Part shown: one piece after another, positions 1-6,716 of the stretch | How positions within the stretch are numbered: position 1 is the stretch's first letter | Layout of the letters: every line of letters starts with the position of its first letter | DNA from: Cyanobacteriota bacterium | GTDB taxonomy: Bacteria; Cyanobacteriota; Cyanobacteriia; Leptolyngbyales; Leptolyngbyaceae | Direction of reading: 5' to 3' | Length of the DNA: 7,699 nt | Assembly (NCBI GenBank): GCA_027482985.1 | Contig: JAIXVO010000469.1 | Coordinates: forward strand, 1 to 7,699 | The notes under the pieces: generated by a model | Database searches by the model: none | What the model was told of the DNA's origin: nothing | What the model saw: the letters and a program-made list of their open reading frames with translations, nothing else | Made by a program: the position numbers and the translations under genes

Positions 1-1013
1 ACCTGCACTGCTGTAAACCCCTGAGCACTGAATTGCGGCGGATCTTGCCGATATTGTTCCTGATAAGCGCGGCGAAAGGCTTGATTAATTGCACTGGGAT
101 GCGCCGGACTGTAGGCTTGTGCAATCAAAATCCCATTGCAGTAAACGCCACACACGGGAAAGATATTGGGCGTGTTTAAGCCATTCCCGCTCACAATCAA
201 GCCCTGGTAGCCCAACTCACGCAATTGCCGCACCAGATTCGCCCCATCCGCCGCCAAACTAGAAATCACGATCAGATCCGGTTTGAGATTAATCGCGGTT
301 GTGGCCTGCGTTTGAAAATCCGAATCGGTGGTCTGAAATTTTTGGATGGTGGCGATCGCGAGTCCCTGAGCTTTGAGCGCCTGTTGAAAAATCTCGGTTT
401 CCGACTGGCTAAAGGCATCATTTTGGGCATAGAAGACCGCCACCCGCCGAATTTGCGGATTCAGTTTGAGCGCCGCCTTGATCGAGGTCGGAGCCAGGAC
501 GGTGACGGGTGAGGCCACCCGCGCAATAAACGGCCCAATTTCCGGCACCCCTTTCGCCGTATTGGTCGGCCCGACGACAGGCACCTTCGCCAGATCCGCC
601 AACGGATTCGCGCCAAACGCCTGTTGCGAGGAAGACGGCCCGACGATGCCCAACACTTTATCTTTCGTAATCAACGTCTGAAACGCATTGATTGCCCCGG
701 CTTCATCTCCGCCGGCATCCTGGTAAATCAGCTTGAAAGGAATGCCCTGAATCCCACCCTCAGCATTGAAATACTGTTCGGCAATTTTGGCTCCATTCAC
801 CGACTCTTGTCCCAACAAGGCCAGGTTGCTGGTTTGCGCTAAAGCTACGCCAATGGGTAAAGATTTTGATAAGTCTGCGGGGGGCCTGTCGGAACTGGAG
901 CGATCGCAGCCCGTGATCAACAGCGACGTGACGAGTATACTGCCCAGCAGTGGGGCGATCGCGGACTTCAATTTGCCTCGCCAATGTTGCGGATGTGACG
1001 AACAAAACTTCAT
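1..1013 (-). CDS. Branched-chain amino acid-type ABC transporter substrate-binding lipoprotein, partial (C-terminus beyond left edge)
   Basis: My own reverse-strand translation is open from the ATG at 1013 to the window edge, about 337 codons with no stop. The N-terminus has basic residues, a hydrophobic stretch (residues about 18-34) and a lipobox-like ITG-C with Cys36, so a membrane-anchored periplasmic lipoprotein is expected. The mature part reads as a type I periplasmic binding fold (Peripla_BP_6, LivJ/NatB/UrtA-like): IGVALAQTSNLALLGQES at its start, GIQGIPFKLIYQDAGGDE, VLGIVGPSSSQQAFG, then the second lobe with VAVFYAQNDAFSQSE and PDLIVISSLAADGANL. Proteins of this family deliver amino acids, urea or similar small ligands to a permease; the ligand cannot be read here, and the permease and ATPase genes are not in the window. 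Cys288 and Cys292 may form a disulfide. An in-frame ATG at 1040 would add nine residues; 1013 gives the more usual signal-peptide length. Neither start has a convincing Shine-Dalgarno. Confidence 0.9.
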   Translation of the reverse strand, partial: MKFCSSHPQHWRGKLKSAIAPLLGSILVTSLLITGCDRSSSDRPPADLSKSLPIGVALAQTSNLALLGQESVNGAKIAEQYFNAEGGIQGIPFKLIYQDAGGDEAGAINAFQTLITKDKVLGIVGPSSSQQAFGANPLADLAKVPVVGPTNTAKGVPEIGPFIARVASPVTVLAPTSIKAALKLNPQIRRVAVFYAQNDAFSQSETEIFQQALKAQGLAIATIQKFQTTDSDFQTQATTAINLKPDLIVISSLAADGANLVRQLRELGYQGLIVSGNGLNTPNIFPVCGVYCNGILIAQAYSPAHPSAINQAFRRAYQEQYRQDPPQFSAQGFTAVQ

Positions 1014-1057
1014 AAAGACATCATGGTTTTCTACAATCATCCCCCGGATGGTGTAAA

Positions 1058-1078
1058 AGTTAACGAGTAACAGTTAAC
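1058..1078. repeat. Three consecutive AGTTAAC-type heptads in divergent promoter region
   Basis: AGTTAAC (1058-1064), GAGTAAC (1065-1071) and AGTTAAC (1072-1078) follow each other without gaps. The last lies in a perfect 10-bp palindrome, CAGTTAACTG (1071-1080). They sit between the divergent transporter and M23 genes and overlap the -35 proposed for the M23 gene, so they could be an operator or simply a heptameric STRR-type repeat. Confidence 0.6.
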
Positions 1079-1088
1079 TGACTATCCT
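1060..1088 (+). promoter_or_regulatory. Candidate sigma70-type promoter for the M23 peptidase gene
   Basis: TTAACG (1060-1065, 4/6 to the -35 consensus) and TATCCT (1083-1088, 4/6 to the -10 consensus) are separated by exactly 17 bp, which would place the transcription start near 1095. It is the best-spaced pair I found in this short divergent spacer, but both boxes are imperfect, so it is a prediction only. No comparably good pair was seen for the minus-strand transporter gene. Confidence 0.35.
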
Positions 1089-1112
1089 GCTGCCATCCCC
1101 CCATCAGATGGT

Positions 1113-2792
1113 GTGGAATCATGGCCTCGCTGTGTCTGTGTACGTTTGTTAGGAGGTTTTCCGTTGTTTACCGAGCAGCCCGCTCCTCCCCATCCGGTCG
1201 CTGAGGTGCAAGTTCAAGTTGACAATGCGGCTCCTGCGGCTCCCCCGACCCCGGCGCGAGTGGCCGCCCCGGAAGTGGTCGTCACACCGATCGCAGCGCC
1301 TGCCGCCCCTGCCCCGGTAGCTGAACCCACACCCACGCCAGCCGCGACACCTGCCCCCACCCCCACCCCAGCGGCAACCAGTCCCGCGCCGGCGACGACC
1401 CCGAATGCCGCGACAGCGCAGCGTCGCCAAGAAATTGAGCAAACCTTACTGGAACTCACCAGCAAAGCCAGAGCCGAACAACAAGCCAAGCAGCGGGAGC
1501 AGGCTGAGACTGAAGCCGCCAAGTATGGTGAAGCGGGAGAACTGGAGGAAGCCCAGAAGATTATTAATAATCCGGCCTTGCCTGCCAATGTGAGAGCTGC
1601 CTTGCTGAAACGGTTGCAGGCGAAACAGGCGAAAAAAGGCAACAAAACTATCACGGCAAAAGGCACAAAACCCAGCACCAAAGTCACGCCGTCATCTCAA
1701 TCAGGACTGACCCCAGTAGGCGGGAGCGGCAATTATGCCACAGCGCCGATCATTCCCCTCAGTCAAGCGCAGATGCAGTTGCGGTTAGGACAGTTAATTG
1801 GGCGGAATTTGAACTTTGCGTTTCCCCTCTCGATTCCGGCTCCGATCACGTCTCTGTTTGGTTGGCGCATTCATCCCATCAGTGGGTCACCCCGCTTTCA
1901 TCGCGGCATTGATTTCGGCGCACCAATGGGTACTCCGATTGTGGCCGCGAAAGCGGGCCAGGTGCAGACGGCAGACACATTGGATGGCTATGGGCTGACG
2001 GTGATTGTGCAGCATGGCAAGACGCAGCAAACCCTGTATGGTCACATGTCCCAGATTTTCGTGAAGCCTGGGGACGTGGTGCAGAAGGGGCAATTATTAG
2101 GCTTAGTCGGCAGTACTGGCAATTCCACTGGCCCCCACTTGCATTTTGAAGTCCACGAGGCAACGACTGAGGGTTGGGTGGCGCTCGATCCGGCGATCGC
2201 CCTGAATGGGGCGATCGCCCTTGCGCAAAATCCTCCAGCACTCGCAGCCGCCTCCCGCAAGCCGCAAAGCTTTAACCTGGCACTGTCGGGTTTATTAGAC
2301 ATCAACTTGCCAACCCAAACCCTACCCGGATTCCGCCTGGGCAATACGGCGTTATCCGGGGCGTTAATGGGTTGGGGCATGCCTCAGGATGAAATCCCCG
2401 CGATCGGCTTACAGATGTCGTTAGCCTTGTTGCCGCCCACCTTACCGGAACTGGGCTGGCTCATTTCTCCCTGGGTCGATGATCTCGCCGCTCAACTCGC
2501 ACTCCCCCTGCCGGGATGGGCGCAACTGGCGCAAACCTTCTCCTTCCAACCCGTGCCATCCCTGACGACAGTGCCAGCCCTGCCGCCAGGGTCAGTCCCC
2601 GTGGCGTTTGATCCAACTGACAAATTGCCTGCACCGACCCAATTCCAATTGTCAACCTCCAAATCGTTGGCAGGTTTGACGATCGCCGAGCAGGTTCCTA
2701 GTGATATTCGCCGCGTGCCCCAACCCAATTCCCTCTCGCTGGTCGCCCCCGCTTTACCGCCCAACCGCGATCGCGATCCTGTCACCCGTTAG
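1113..2792 (+). CDS. M23 (LytM/lysostaphin-type) zinc metallopeptidase, likely peptidoglycan endopeptidase
   Basis: The protein is 559 aa from GTG 1113. Residues about 22-100 are Pro/Ala/Thr-rich with a repeated PTPTPAAT. Residues about 101-175 are charged and helical, a likely coiled coil or spacer. The M23 domain spans about 237-360: GWRIHP, HRGIDFGAPMGTPI (His263, Asp267), GHMS (His311), GSTGNSTGPHLHFEVH (His342, His344). These are the family's zinc-ligand and catalytic residues, so an active D,D-endopeptidase acting on wall cross-bridges is expected. About 195 C-terminal residues are Pro/Leu-rich and match no domain I recognise. The start is uncertain: GTG 1113 has no Shine-Dalgarno, while an in-frame TTG at 1164 lies 7 nt after a perfect AGGAGG and would give 542 aa. 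Neither start gives a recognisable signal peptide, which is odd for a wall enzyme; a frameshift or sequence error at the 5' end is possible. It converges on murQ. Confidence 0.92.
   Translation: MESWPRCVCVRLLGGFPLFTEQPAPPHPVAEVQVQVDNAAPAAPPTPARVAAPEVVVTPIAAPAAPAPVAEPTPTPAATPAPTPTPAATSPAPATTPNAATAQRRQEIEQTLLELTSKARAEQQAKQREQAETEAAKYGEAGELEEAQKIINNPALPANVRAALLKRLQAKQAKKGNKTITAKGTKPSTKVTPSSQSGLTPVGGSGNYATAPIIPLSQAQMQLRLGQLIGRNLNFAFPLSIPAPITSLFGWRIHPISGSPRFHRGIDFGAPMGTPIVAAKAGQVQTADTLDGYGLTVIVQHGKTQQTLYGHMSQIFVKPGDVVQKGQLLGLVGSTGNSTGPHLHFEVHEATTEGWVALDPAIALNGAIALAQNPPALAAASRKPQSFNLALSGLLDINLPTQTLPGFRLGNTALSGALMGWGMPQDEIPAIGLQMSLALLPPTLPELGWLISPWVDDLAAQLALPLPGWAQLAQTFSFQPVPSLTTVPALPPGSVPVAFDPTDKLPAPTQFQLSTSKSLAGLTIAEQVPSDIRRVPQPNSLSLVAPALPPNRDRDPVTR
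1151..1156 (+). promoter_or_regulatory. Strong Shine-Dalgarno (AGGAGG) suggesting a TTG start at 1164
   Basis: AGGAGG lies 7 nt upstream of TTG (1164-1166), which is in frame with the M23 gene as codon 18 of the longer reading. The spacing is ideal for initiation, and it is the only strong ribosome-binding site near this 5' end. The motif could also be plain coding sequence (Leu-Gly-Gly) if the longer start is used. Confidence 0.45.
2192..2221 (+). repeat. Paired HIP1 sites as a 12-bp direct repeat inside the M23 gene
   Basis: GGCGATCGCCCT occurs at 2192-2203 and again at 2210-2221, 18 bp apart and in the same frame, encoding an Ala-Ile-Ala-Leu repeat just after the M23 domain. Each copy contains the cyanobacterial HIP1 octamer. 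Confidence 0.7.
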
Positions 2793-2838
2793 AATGCTCA
2801 ACGCGGCCAACTTACTCACCGCCGGATCAAACCCCTGG

Positions 2839-2879
2839 AAGGCAGATAGTCCTTAAAGGCAGAAGTGAAAAGGCAGAAG
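2839..2879 (+). repeat. Short GGCAGA-type tandem repeats (STRR-like)
   Basis: AAGGCAGA occurs three times, at 2839-2846, 2856-2863 and 2870-2877. The last two are part of an 11-bp exact repeat, AAAGGCAGAAG (2855-2865 and 2869-2879), with a 14-bp period. Purine-rich repeats of this kind are common in spacers of filamentous cyanobacteria. They lie about 47 bp after the stop of the M23 gene. Confidence 0.65.
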
Positions 2880-2881
2880 GG

Positions 2882-3007
2882 TCAATGCCTGTGGTTTTGC
2901 CTTTGAACCAGTGCTTCCTCGTAGATGGCAGGATTATTGCCGCCGTTATCCACGAGGAAGCGCAGCAGTGTCGGATAAACCTTGCCGCGCCACGGCTGAG
3001 AGGGCGA
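2882..3007 (-). pseudogene. Protein-like 41-codon open stretch without a start, possible gene remnant
   Basis: Between TGA at 3010-3008 and TGA at 2884-2882, the reverse strand reads without a stop and contains YPTLLRFLVDNGGNNPAIY followed by EEALV. The composition looks like amphipathic helices of a real protein rather than a random frame. It has no ATG, and only one GTG in the middle. It begins about 20 bp beyond the murQ stop on the same strand. I do not recognise the family. It may be the decayed remainder of a gene that once followed murQ, or chance, because the inverted repeat at 2911-2963 covers much of it. Confidence 0.2.
2911..2963. terminator. Long inverted repeat in convergent spacer, possible bidirectional terminator
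   Basis: GTGCTTCCTCGT (2911-2922) pairs with ACGAGGAAGCGC (2952-2963): 11 Watson-Crick pairs and one G-T. The 29-nt loop contains a second short stem, GGCA (2927-2930) with TGCC (2938-2941). It lies between the convergent ends of the M23 gene and murQ, where a shared transcription stop would be expected. There is no T-run on either side, so it is not a classical intrinsic terminator; a processing or 3'-end protecting role is equally possible. Confidence 0.4.
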
Positions 3008-3028
3008 TCAAGCAATTTGACGATCGCG

Positions 3029-3946
3029 TTAAGGGGTGACGGAGGCCGCGATCGCCGCTCGCAGATTGCCCTGATGTTGGGTCAGCAAAACTTCACTTTG
3101 AGTTTTATCCAATCCCGTCCAGTGCATAACTAAAGCGAGTTTAACATTGCGATCGCTCTTCTCTAGTAACACAACGGCGGCTTCTCGCGGCAGATCGGTC
3201 AGGTCGCCCAGGATACGGAGGGCGCGATCGTGGAGTTTGGTGTTGGTGACGGCGACATCGACCATACGGTTGCCGTAGACTTTGCCCAATTGCACCATCG
3301 TCCCAGTTGAGAGGATGTTCAACGCCAGTTTGGTGACGGTGCCCGCTTTTAGCCGCGTTGATCCGGCTAGGACTTCTGGCCCAACGAGCAAGCGAATGTC
3401 AATATCAACGGGAATGCTGACCTGATCGGCTGGCACACAAGCGATAAAAATCGTGGTTGCGCCCCGTTGTCGAGCGGCATGGAGCGCTCCCTGGACATAG
3501 GGTGTGGTACCGCCTGCCGTAATGCCGACGACGACATCCCGATCGCGAATTTGGTGTTGGGCGATCGCCGCTGCACCATCGTCCGCCCGATCTTCTAGCC
3601 CTTCCGAACTGCGCACCAGTGCCGCTGCGCCCCCGGCAATGATGCCTTGGACTAAATCCGGTGGGGTGCAAAAGGTGGGGGGACATTCTGCCGCATCCAA
3701 GACACCTAATCTGCCGCTGGTGCCTGCCCCAATGTAAAACAACCGACCGCCGTGCCGGAGTGCTTCCGCCGTGCGAGTAATGGCAGCGGCTAAAGGTTCT
3801 CGCGCCTGAGCGATCGCGGCGATCGTCCGGGCATCTTCCTGATTAAACAAGTCCACCAGTTGCAGCGGCGTGAGTTGATCGAGATTCTGGCTGTTGGGGT
3901 TGGCTTGCTCTGTCAGCAAATGACCCCGGTGTGGCATCTCTAACAT
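3029..3946 (-). CDS. murQ: N-acetylmuramic acid 6-phosphate etherase
   Basis: The 305-aa protein has the usual length of the family. MurQ cleaves the lactyl ether of MurNAc-6-phosphate to give GlcNAc-6-phosphate and D-lactate, a cytoplasmic step of peptidoglycan recycling. Diagnostic segments are LLTEQANPNSQNLDQL at the N-terminus, the SIS sugar-phosphate site FYIGAGTSGRLGVLDAAECP (residues 70-89), GIIAGG, SSEGLEDR, GITAGGTTPYV, and AGTVTKLALNILSTG with KVYGNRMVDV. Glu87 and Glu115 correspond to the two acidic catalytic residues known in E. coli MurQ (Glu83 and Glu114). The ATG at 3946 is 6 nt after the stop of the DUF3110 gene, so the two are probably co-transcribed. A second ATG three codons later is also possible; neither has a close Shine-Dalgarno, though GGAAGGA lies in the end of the upstream gene. 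The stop region overlaps a HIP1-rich segment. Confidence 0.96.
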   Translation of the reverse strand: MLEMPHRGHLLTEQANPNSQNLDQLTPLQLVDLFNQEDARTIAAIAQAREPLAAAITRTAEALRHGGRLFYIGAGTSGRLGVLDAAECPPTFCTPPDLVQGIIAGGAAALVRSSEGLEDRADDGAAAIAQHQIRDRDVVVGITAGGTTPYVQGALHAARQRGATTIFIACVPADQVSIPVDIDIRLLVGPEVLAGSTRLKAGTVTKLALNILSTGTMVQLGKVYGNRMVDVAVTNTKLHDRALRILGDLTDLPREAAVVLLEKSDRNVKLALVMHWTGLDKTQSEVLLTQHQGNLRAAIAASVTP

Positions 3947-3952
3947 AGATGA

Positions 3953-4357
3953 TTACAGCAGTCCTTCCAGCTGGCGACGGATGCGATCAAGGTCAGTGCT
4001 GGCGATTTCCGGTGCTTCTGTAGCAGCGGAAGTGGCCGGAGCGTCGGCTTTCCAGGTGGTGTCTAAATTTGTTTCGGGTGGGGCTAACAGCAGGCGATCG
4101 GCCTCCGACTCTGGCACAAACCCAGCGGGCACCAGTTGCGGCAGGTAGCCAAATTCGGCACAAATATCTTCCATTTCCTGGCGATCGAACGCTTCCACAC
4201 TGGGGCTAGCAAAGTCCTGCGCTTCCAGGAGCAAGGCATACCGCGTAGCGTCATCTTCCGCCTCAAACATCAGTACCACGTCATGATCCTGAATTTTCAG
4301 GATGTGCACCCCTTCGTTATCGGTGCCCACGTTGTACAGCAATACGAATACCCGCAT
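3953..4357 (-). CDS. DUF3110 domain protein, conserved in cyanobacteria, function unknown
   Basis: The protein has 134 aa. Residues 1 to about 80 match the DUF3110 pattern: MRVFVLLYNVGTDNEGVHIL, then VVLMFEAEDDATRYALLLEA, ending with FGYLPQLVPAGFVPESE. The alternation of beta strands and an amphipathic helix suggests a small cytoplasmic alpha/beta fold. The tail (about 85-134) is Ala/Thr/Pro-rich and low in complexity, and ends in a short charged helix, LDRIRRQLEGLL. There is no signal peptide or membrane segment. The family is conserved in cyanobacteria and known in plants, but no function is established. It is the first gene of a probable two-gene unit with murQ; that pairing alone does not show a role in wall recycling. 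The start at 4357 is the only reasonable one for the domain; no Shine-Dalgarno is visible. Confidence 0.88.
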   Translation of the reverse strand: MRVFVLLYNVGTDNEGVHILKIQDHDVVLMFEAEDDATRYALLLEAQDFASPSVEAFDRQEMEDICAEFGYLPQLVPAGFVPESEADRLLLAPPETNLDTTWKADAPATSAATEAPEIASTDLDRIRRQLEGLL

Positions 4358-4476
4358 GGTTTTCAGTCTTGAACAATTGGTCTATTGATCTTATCGAAGT
4401 TTGGGCAGAGGATTTTACATCGTGCCAATCGCTGGATTTTCCGTACACTTTGGGTAGTCTCTCACCGATTTGACCT
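4358..4476. other. Divergent spacer between DUF3110 and DUF255 genes
   Basis: This 119-bp spacer must hold promoters for both directions. A TTTACA (4414-4419) resembles a -35 box for the plus strand, but no -10 at 16-18 bp fits. On the minus strand TAAGAT is a weak -10 candidate. I see no convincing operator, riboswitch or repeat here. Confidence 0.4.
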
Positions 4477-6543
4477 ATGCCGAATCATCTGGTTGATGCG
4501 AATAGCTTATATCTGCGCAAGCATATCGAGAACCCCATTGATTGGTGGTACTGGTGTGATGAGGCGCTGGCGATCGCCCAGCGGGAGGATAAGCCAATTT
4601 TTCTTTCGGTGGGATATTCCAGTTGCCACTGGTGTACGGTGATGGAAGGAGAAGCCTTTTCCGATGCGGCGATCGCGGAATATATGAATGCAAACTTTTT
4701 GCCGATCAAAGTGGATCGGGAAGAACGCCCAGATTTGGACAGCATCTATATGCAATCGCTGCAAATGATGGTAGGGCAGGGCGGCTGGCCGCTGAATATT
4801 TTTCTCACGCCGGGAGAACTGATTCCGTTCTATGGCGGCACGTACTTTCCCGTGGAACCTCGCTATGGGCGACCCAGCTTTCTGCAAGTGTTGGAAGGGG
4901 TGCGGCGGTTTTATGACCAGGAAAAAGAAAAGCTCAAAGCGGTCACGCAGGAAGTGTTGACCAATTTGCAGGGATCGGTGCAGTTGCCCGTTGTGGAAAC
5001 CATTCCCAGAGAAGTGTTGCTGCATGGGCTGGAATATAATACGGGCGTGATTTCTGGCAAATCGACGGGAGCCAGTTTTCCGATGATGCCCTATGCCGAA
5101 GTGTCGCTGCGATCGCGCCGCTTGGCCACAGCGTTTCGCTATGATCCCCAGGCCGTCAGCACGCAACGAGGCTTGGATCTGGCGCTGGGGGGGATTCTGG
5201 ATCAGGTGGCGGGTGGCTTTCATCGCTACACCGTAGACCCCACCTGGACCGTGCCCCACTTCGAGAAAATGCTCTACGACAATGGGCAGATTGTGGAATA
5301 TCTGGCGAATTTGTGGAGCGCTGGTGTGGAGGAACCTGCCTTTGAACGGGCGATCGCCCTCACCGTGGAGTGGCTGCAACGCGAGATGACCGCCCCAGAC
5401 GGCTATTTTTATGCCGCTCAGGATGCGGATAGCTTCGTCACACCGGACGATCGCGAACCGGAAGAAGGGGCATTTTATGTCTGGAGTTGGGAGGAATTAA
5501 GCAACATCCTGACCGCCGCGGAACTGACTGCCCTGCAAGCACAGTTCACAGTCACCGAGGCAGGTAATTTTGAAGGCGTGAATGTCCTGCAACGGCGGCA
5601 CCCCGGCTCGTTAGCCCCCGCGATCGCCACCAGTTTGCAGCAGTTGTTTCAGTTGCGGTATGGGGTGGGCTGCGATCGCGTTGCTCCCTATCCTCCCGCC
5701 TGCACCAATCAGGAAGCCAAAGACACCATCTGGGCAGGCCGCATTCCTCCCGTCACCGACACCAAGCTGATCGTCGCCTGGAATAGCCTGATGATTTCGG
5801 GTTTAGCCCGCGCCGCCGTGGTGTTTCAGCAACCCACCTGGTTAGCGATGGCAACCCAGGCGACGACGTTTATGCTGCAGCAACAAGGGGTCAACCAACG
5901 CCTGCATCGGGTGAATTACAACGGGCAACCGGATGTCTTAGCCCAGGCGGAAGACTATACCCTGCTGATCAAAGCCCTGGTGGATCTGGATCAGGCGACT
6001 TTGGCGATCGCGCCTCCCGCCACCCCTCCTACCGACTGGCTCCGCCACGCCGTTCGCCTGCAAGCCGAGTTGGACGAATACCTCTGGAGTGCGGAACTGG
6101 GCGGCTATTTCAACACCGACCACAACCCCGATTTACTCGTCCGCGAACGCAGTTACATGGACAACGCCACCCCAGCTGCCAATGGCATCGCCGTCAGTAA
6201 CCTCGTCCGGTTAGCCCTCCTCACCGAAGACCTGAGTTATCTCGACAAAGCCGAACGCACCTTAAAAGCCTTTGGGGTCGTCCTGCAAGACACGCCGCAA
6301 GCCAGCCCCAGTTTGTTCGCCGGGTTAGACTGGTTCCTGCATCCCACCCTCGTCCGGAGTAGTCCAGCGGCGATCACGACACTGTCCCGCCAATACCACC
6401 CGACTGTTGTTTATAAAATCCAATCAGATCTCCCTGAAGGCACTGTTGGACTGGTCTGCCAGGGCTTGCTGTGTAAAGCGCCTGCCACCAGTGAGACGCA
6501 GTTGCTGGAGCAGATGGGGCAGAGTCAGGTGCGATCGGGGTGA
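4477..6543 (+). CDS. Thioredoxin-fold DUF255 protein (YyaL/SPATA20 family)
   Basis: The 688-aa protein is full length for the family. Residues 1 to about 165 form the thioredoxin-like DUF255 domain: YLRKHIENPIDWWYW, IFLSVGYSSCHWC with the CxxC pair Cys50/Cys53, VDREERPDLDSIYM, GQGGWPLNIFLTPG and PFYGGTYFP. The rest is an alpha/alpha-barrel like six-hairpin glycosidases or sugar epimerases, with GGFHRYTVDPTWTVPHFEKM (His249, HFEK 261-264), DADS, EGAFYVW and a late SYMDNATPAANGIA. The segment around TGVISGKSTGASFPMMPYA is the form I associate with cyanobacteria. The biochemical role is not established; a redox or sugar-modifying function is inferred from the folds. It is probably cytoplasmic, with no signal peptide. 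The start is firm: an in-frame TGA lies at 4471-4473, two codons upstream. No Shine-Dalgarno is visible. Purine heptads begin directly after the TGA stop. Confidence 0.95.
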   Translation: MPNHLVDANSLYLRKHIENPIDWWYWCDEALAIAQREDKPIFLSVGYSSCHWCTVMEGEAFSDAAIAEYMNANFLPIKVDREERPDLDSIYMQSLQMMVGQGGWPLNIFLTPGELIPFYGGTYFPVEPRYGRPSFLQVLEGVRRFYDQEKEKLKAVTQEVLTNLQGSVQLPVVETIPREVLLHGLEYNTGVISGKSTGASFPMMPYAEVSLRSRRLATAFRYDPQAVSTQRGLDLALGGILDQVAGGFHRYTVDPTWTVPHFEKMLYDNGQIVEYLANLWSAGVEEPAFERAIALTVEWLQREMTAPDGYFYAAQDADSFVTPDDREPEEGAFYVWSWEELSNILTAAELTALQAQFTVTEAGNFEGVNVLQRRHPGSLAPAIATSLQQLFQLRYGVGCDRVAPYPPACTNQEAKDTIWAGRIPPVTDTKLIVAWNSLMISGLARAAVVFQQPTWLAMATQATTFMLQQQGVNQRLHRVNYNGQPDVLAQAEDYTLLIKALVDLDQATLAIAPPATPPTDWLRHAVRLQAELDEYLWSAELGGYFNTDHNPDLLVRERSYMDNATPAANGIAVSNLVRLALLTEDLSYLDKAERTLKAFGVVLQDTPQASPSLFAGLDWFLHPTLVRSSPAAITTLSRQYHPTVVYKIQSDLPEGTVGLVCQGLLCKAPATSETQLLEQMGQSQVRSG

Positions 6544-6578
6544 GGCAGAGGGCAGGGGGCAGAGGGCGGAAGGTAGGT
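6544..6578 (+). repeat. Five GGCAGAG-type heptads directly after the DUF255 stop (STRR-like)
   Basis: GGCAGAG (6544-6550), GGCAGGG (6551-6557), GGCAGAG (6558-6564), GGCGGAA (6565-6571) and a degenerate GGTAGGT (6572-6578) follow without gaps, starting at the base after the TGA. This matches the heptameric short tandemly repeated repetitive sequences known from filamentous cyanobacteria. Confidence 0.75.
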
Positions 6579-6698
6579 TTAGAGGGACTGAATTGCTGGT
6601 TAGATTGGCTTTTGCCCCTGATTCTTCGATGCCATATTCCTGGTGAGGGCATGGGTTGATTTCAAATTTGGGACTTTTGCCAAATGCCGCGCGCCTAC
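6579..6698. other. Non-coding stretch between STRR tract and hairpin array
   Basis: I see no gene here. Weak hairpins exist (ATGCC 6629-6633 with GGCAT 6648-6652; ATTTGG 6666-6671 with CCAAAT 6680-6685), but none has a T-run or enough length to call a terminator. Confidence 0.4.
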
Positions 6699-6716
6699 AC
6701 CCCGCGTGACTCCGGC

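Noticed and set aside
225..1056. Plus-strand open frames over the first kilobase
   Set aside because: The minus strand encodes a continuous, clearly conserved binding protein through the whole stretch, so the plus-strand frames are shadows.
1050..1080. NtcA-type GTA-N8-TAC operator near the divergent promoter
   Set aside because: No GTA with TAC at the right spacing is present; the apparent symmetry comes from the AGTTAAC heptads.
1214..1687. 157-codon reverse-strand open frame opposite the M23 gene
   Set aside because: Its Gly/Ala/Val-rich peptide is the mirror of the Pro/Ala-rich coding tract on the plus strand.
2794..2856. 20-codon plus-strand mini-ORF just after the M23 stop (ATG at 2794)
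   Set aside because: It is too short, has no ribosome-binding site and runs into the GGCAGA repeats.
4507..5379. 290-codon reverse-strand open frame opposite the DUF255 gene
   Set aside because: It is antisense to a well-conserved protein, and its His/Gln-rich composition matches no family I know.
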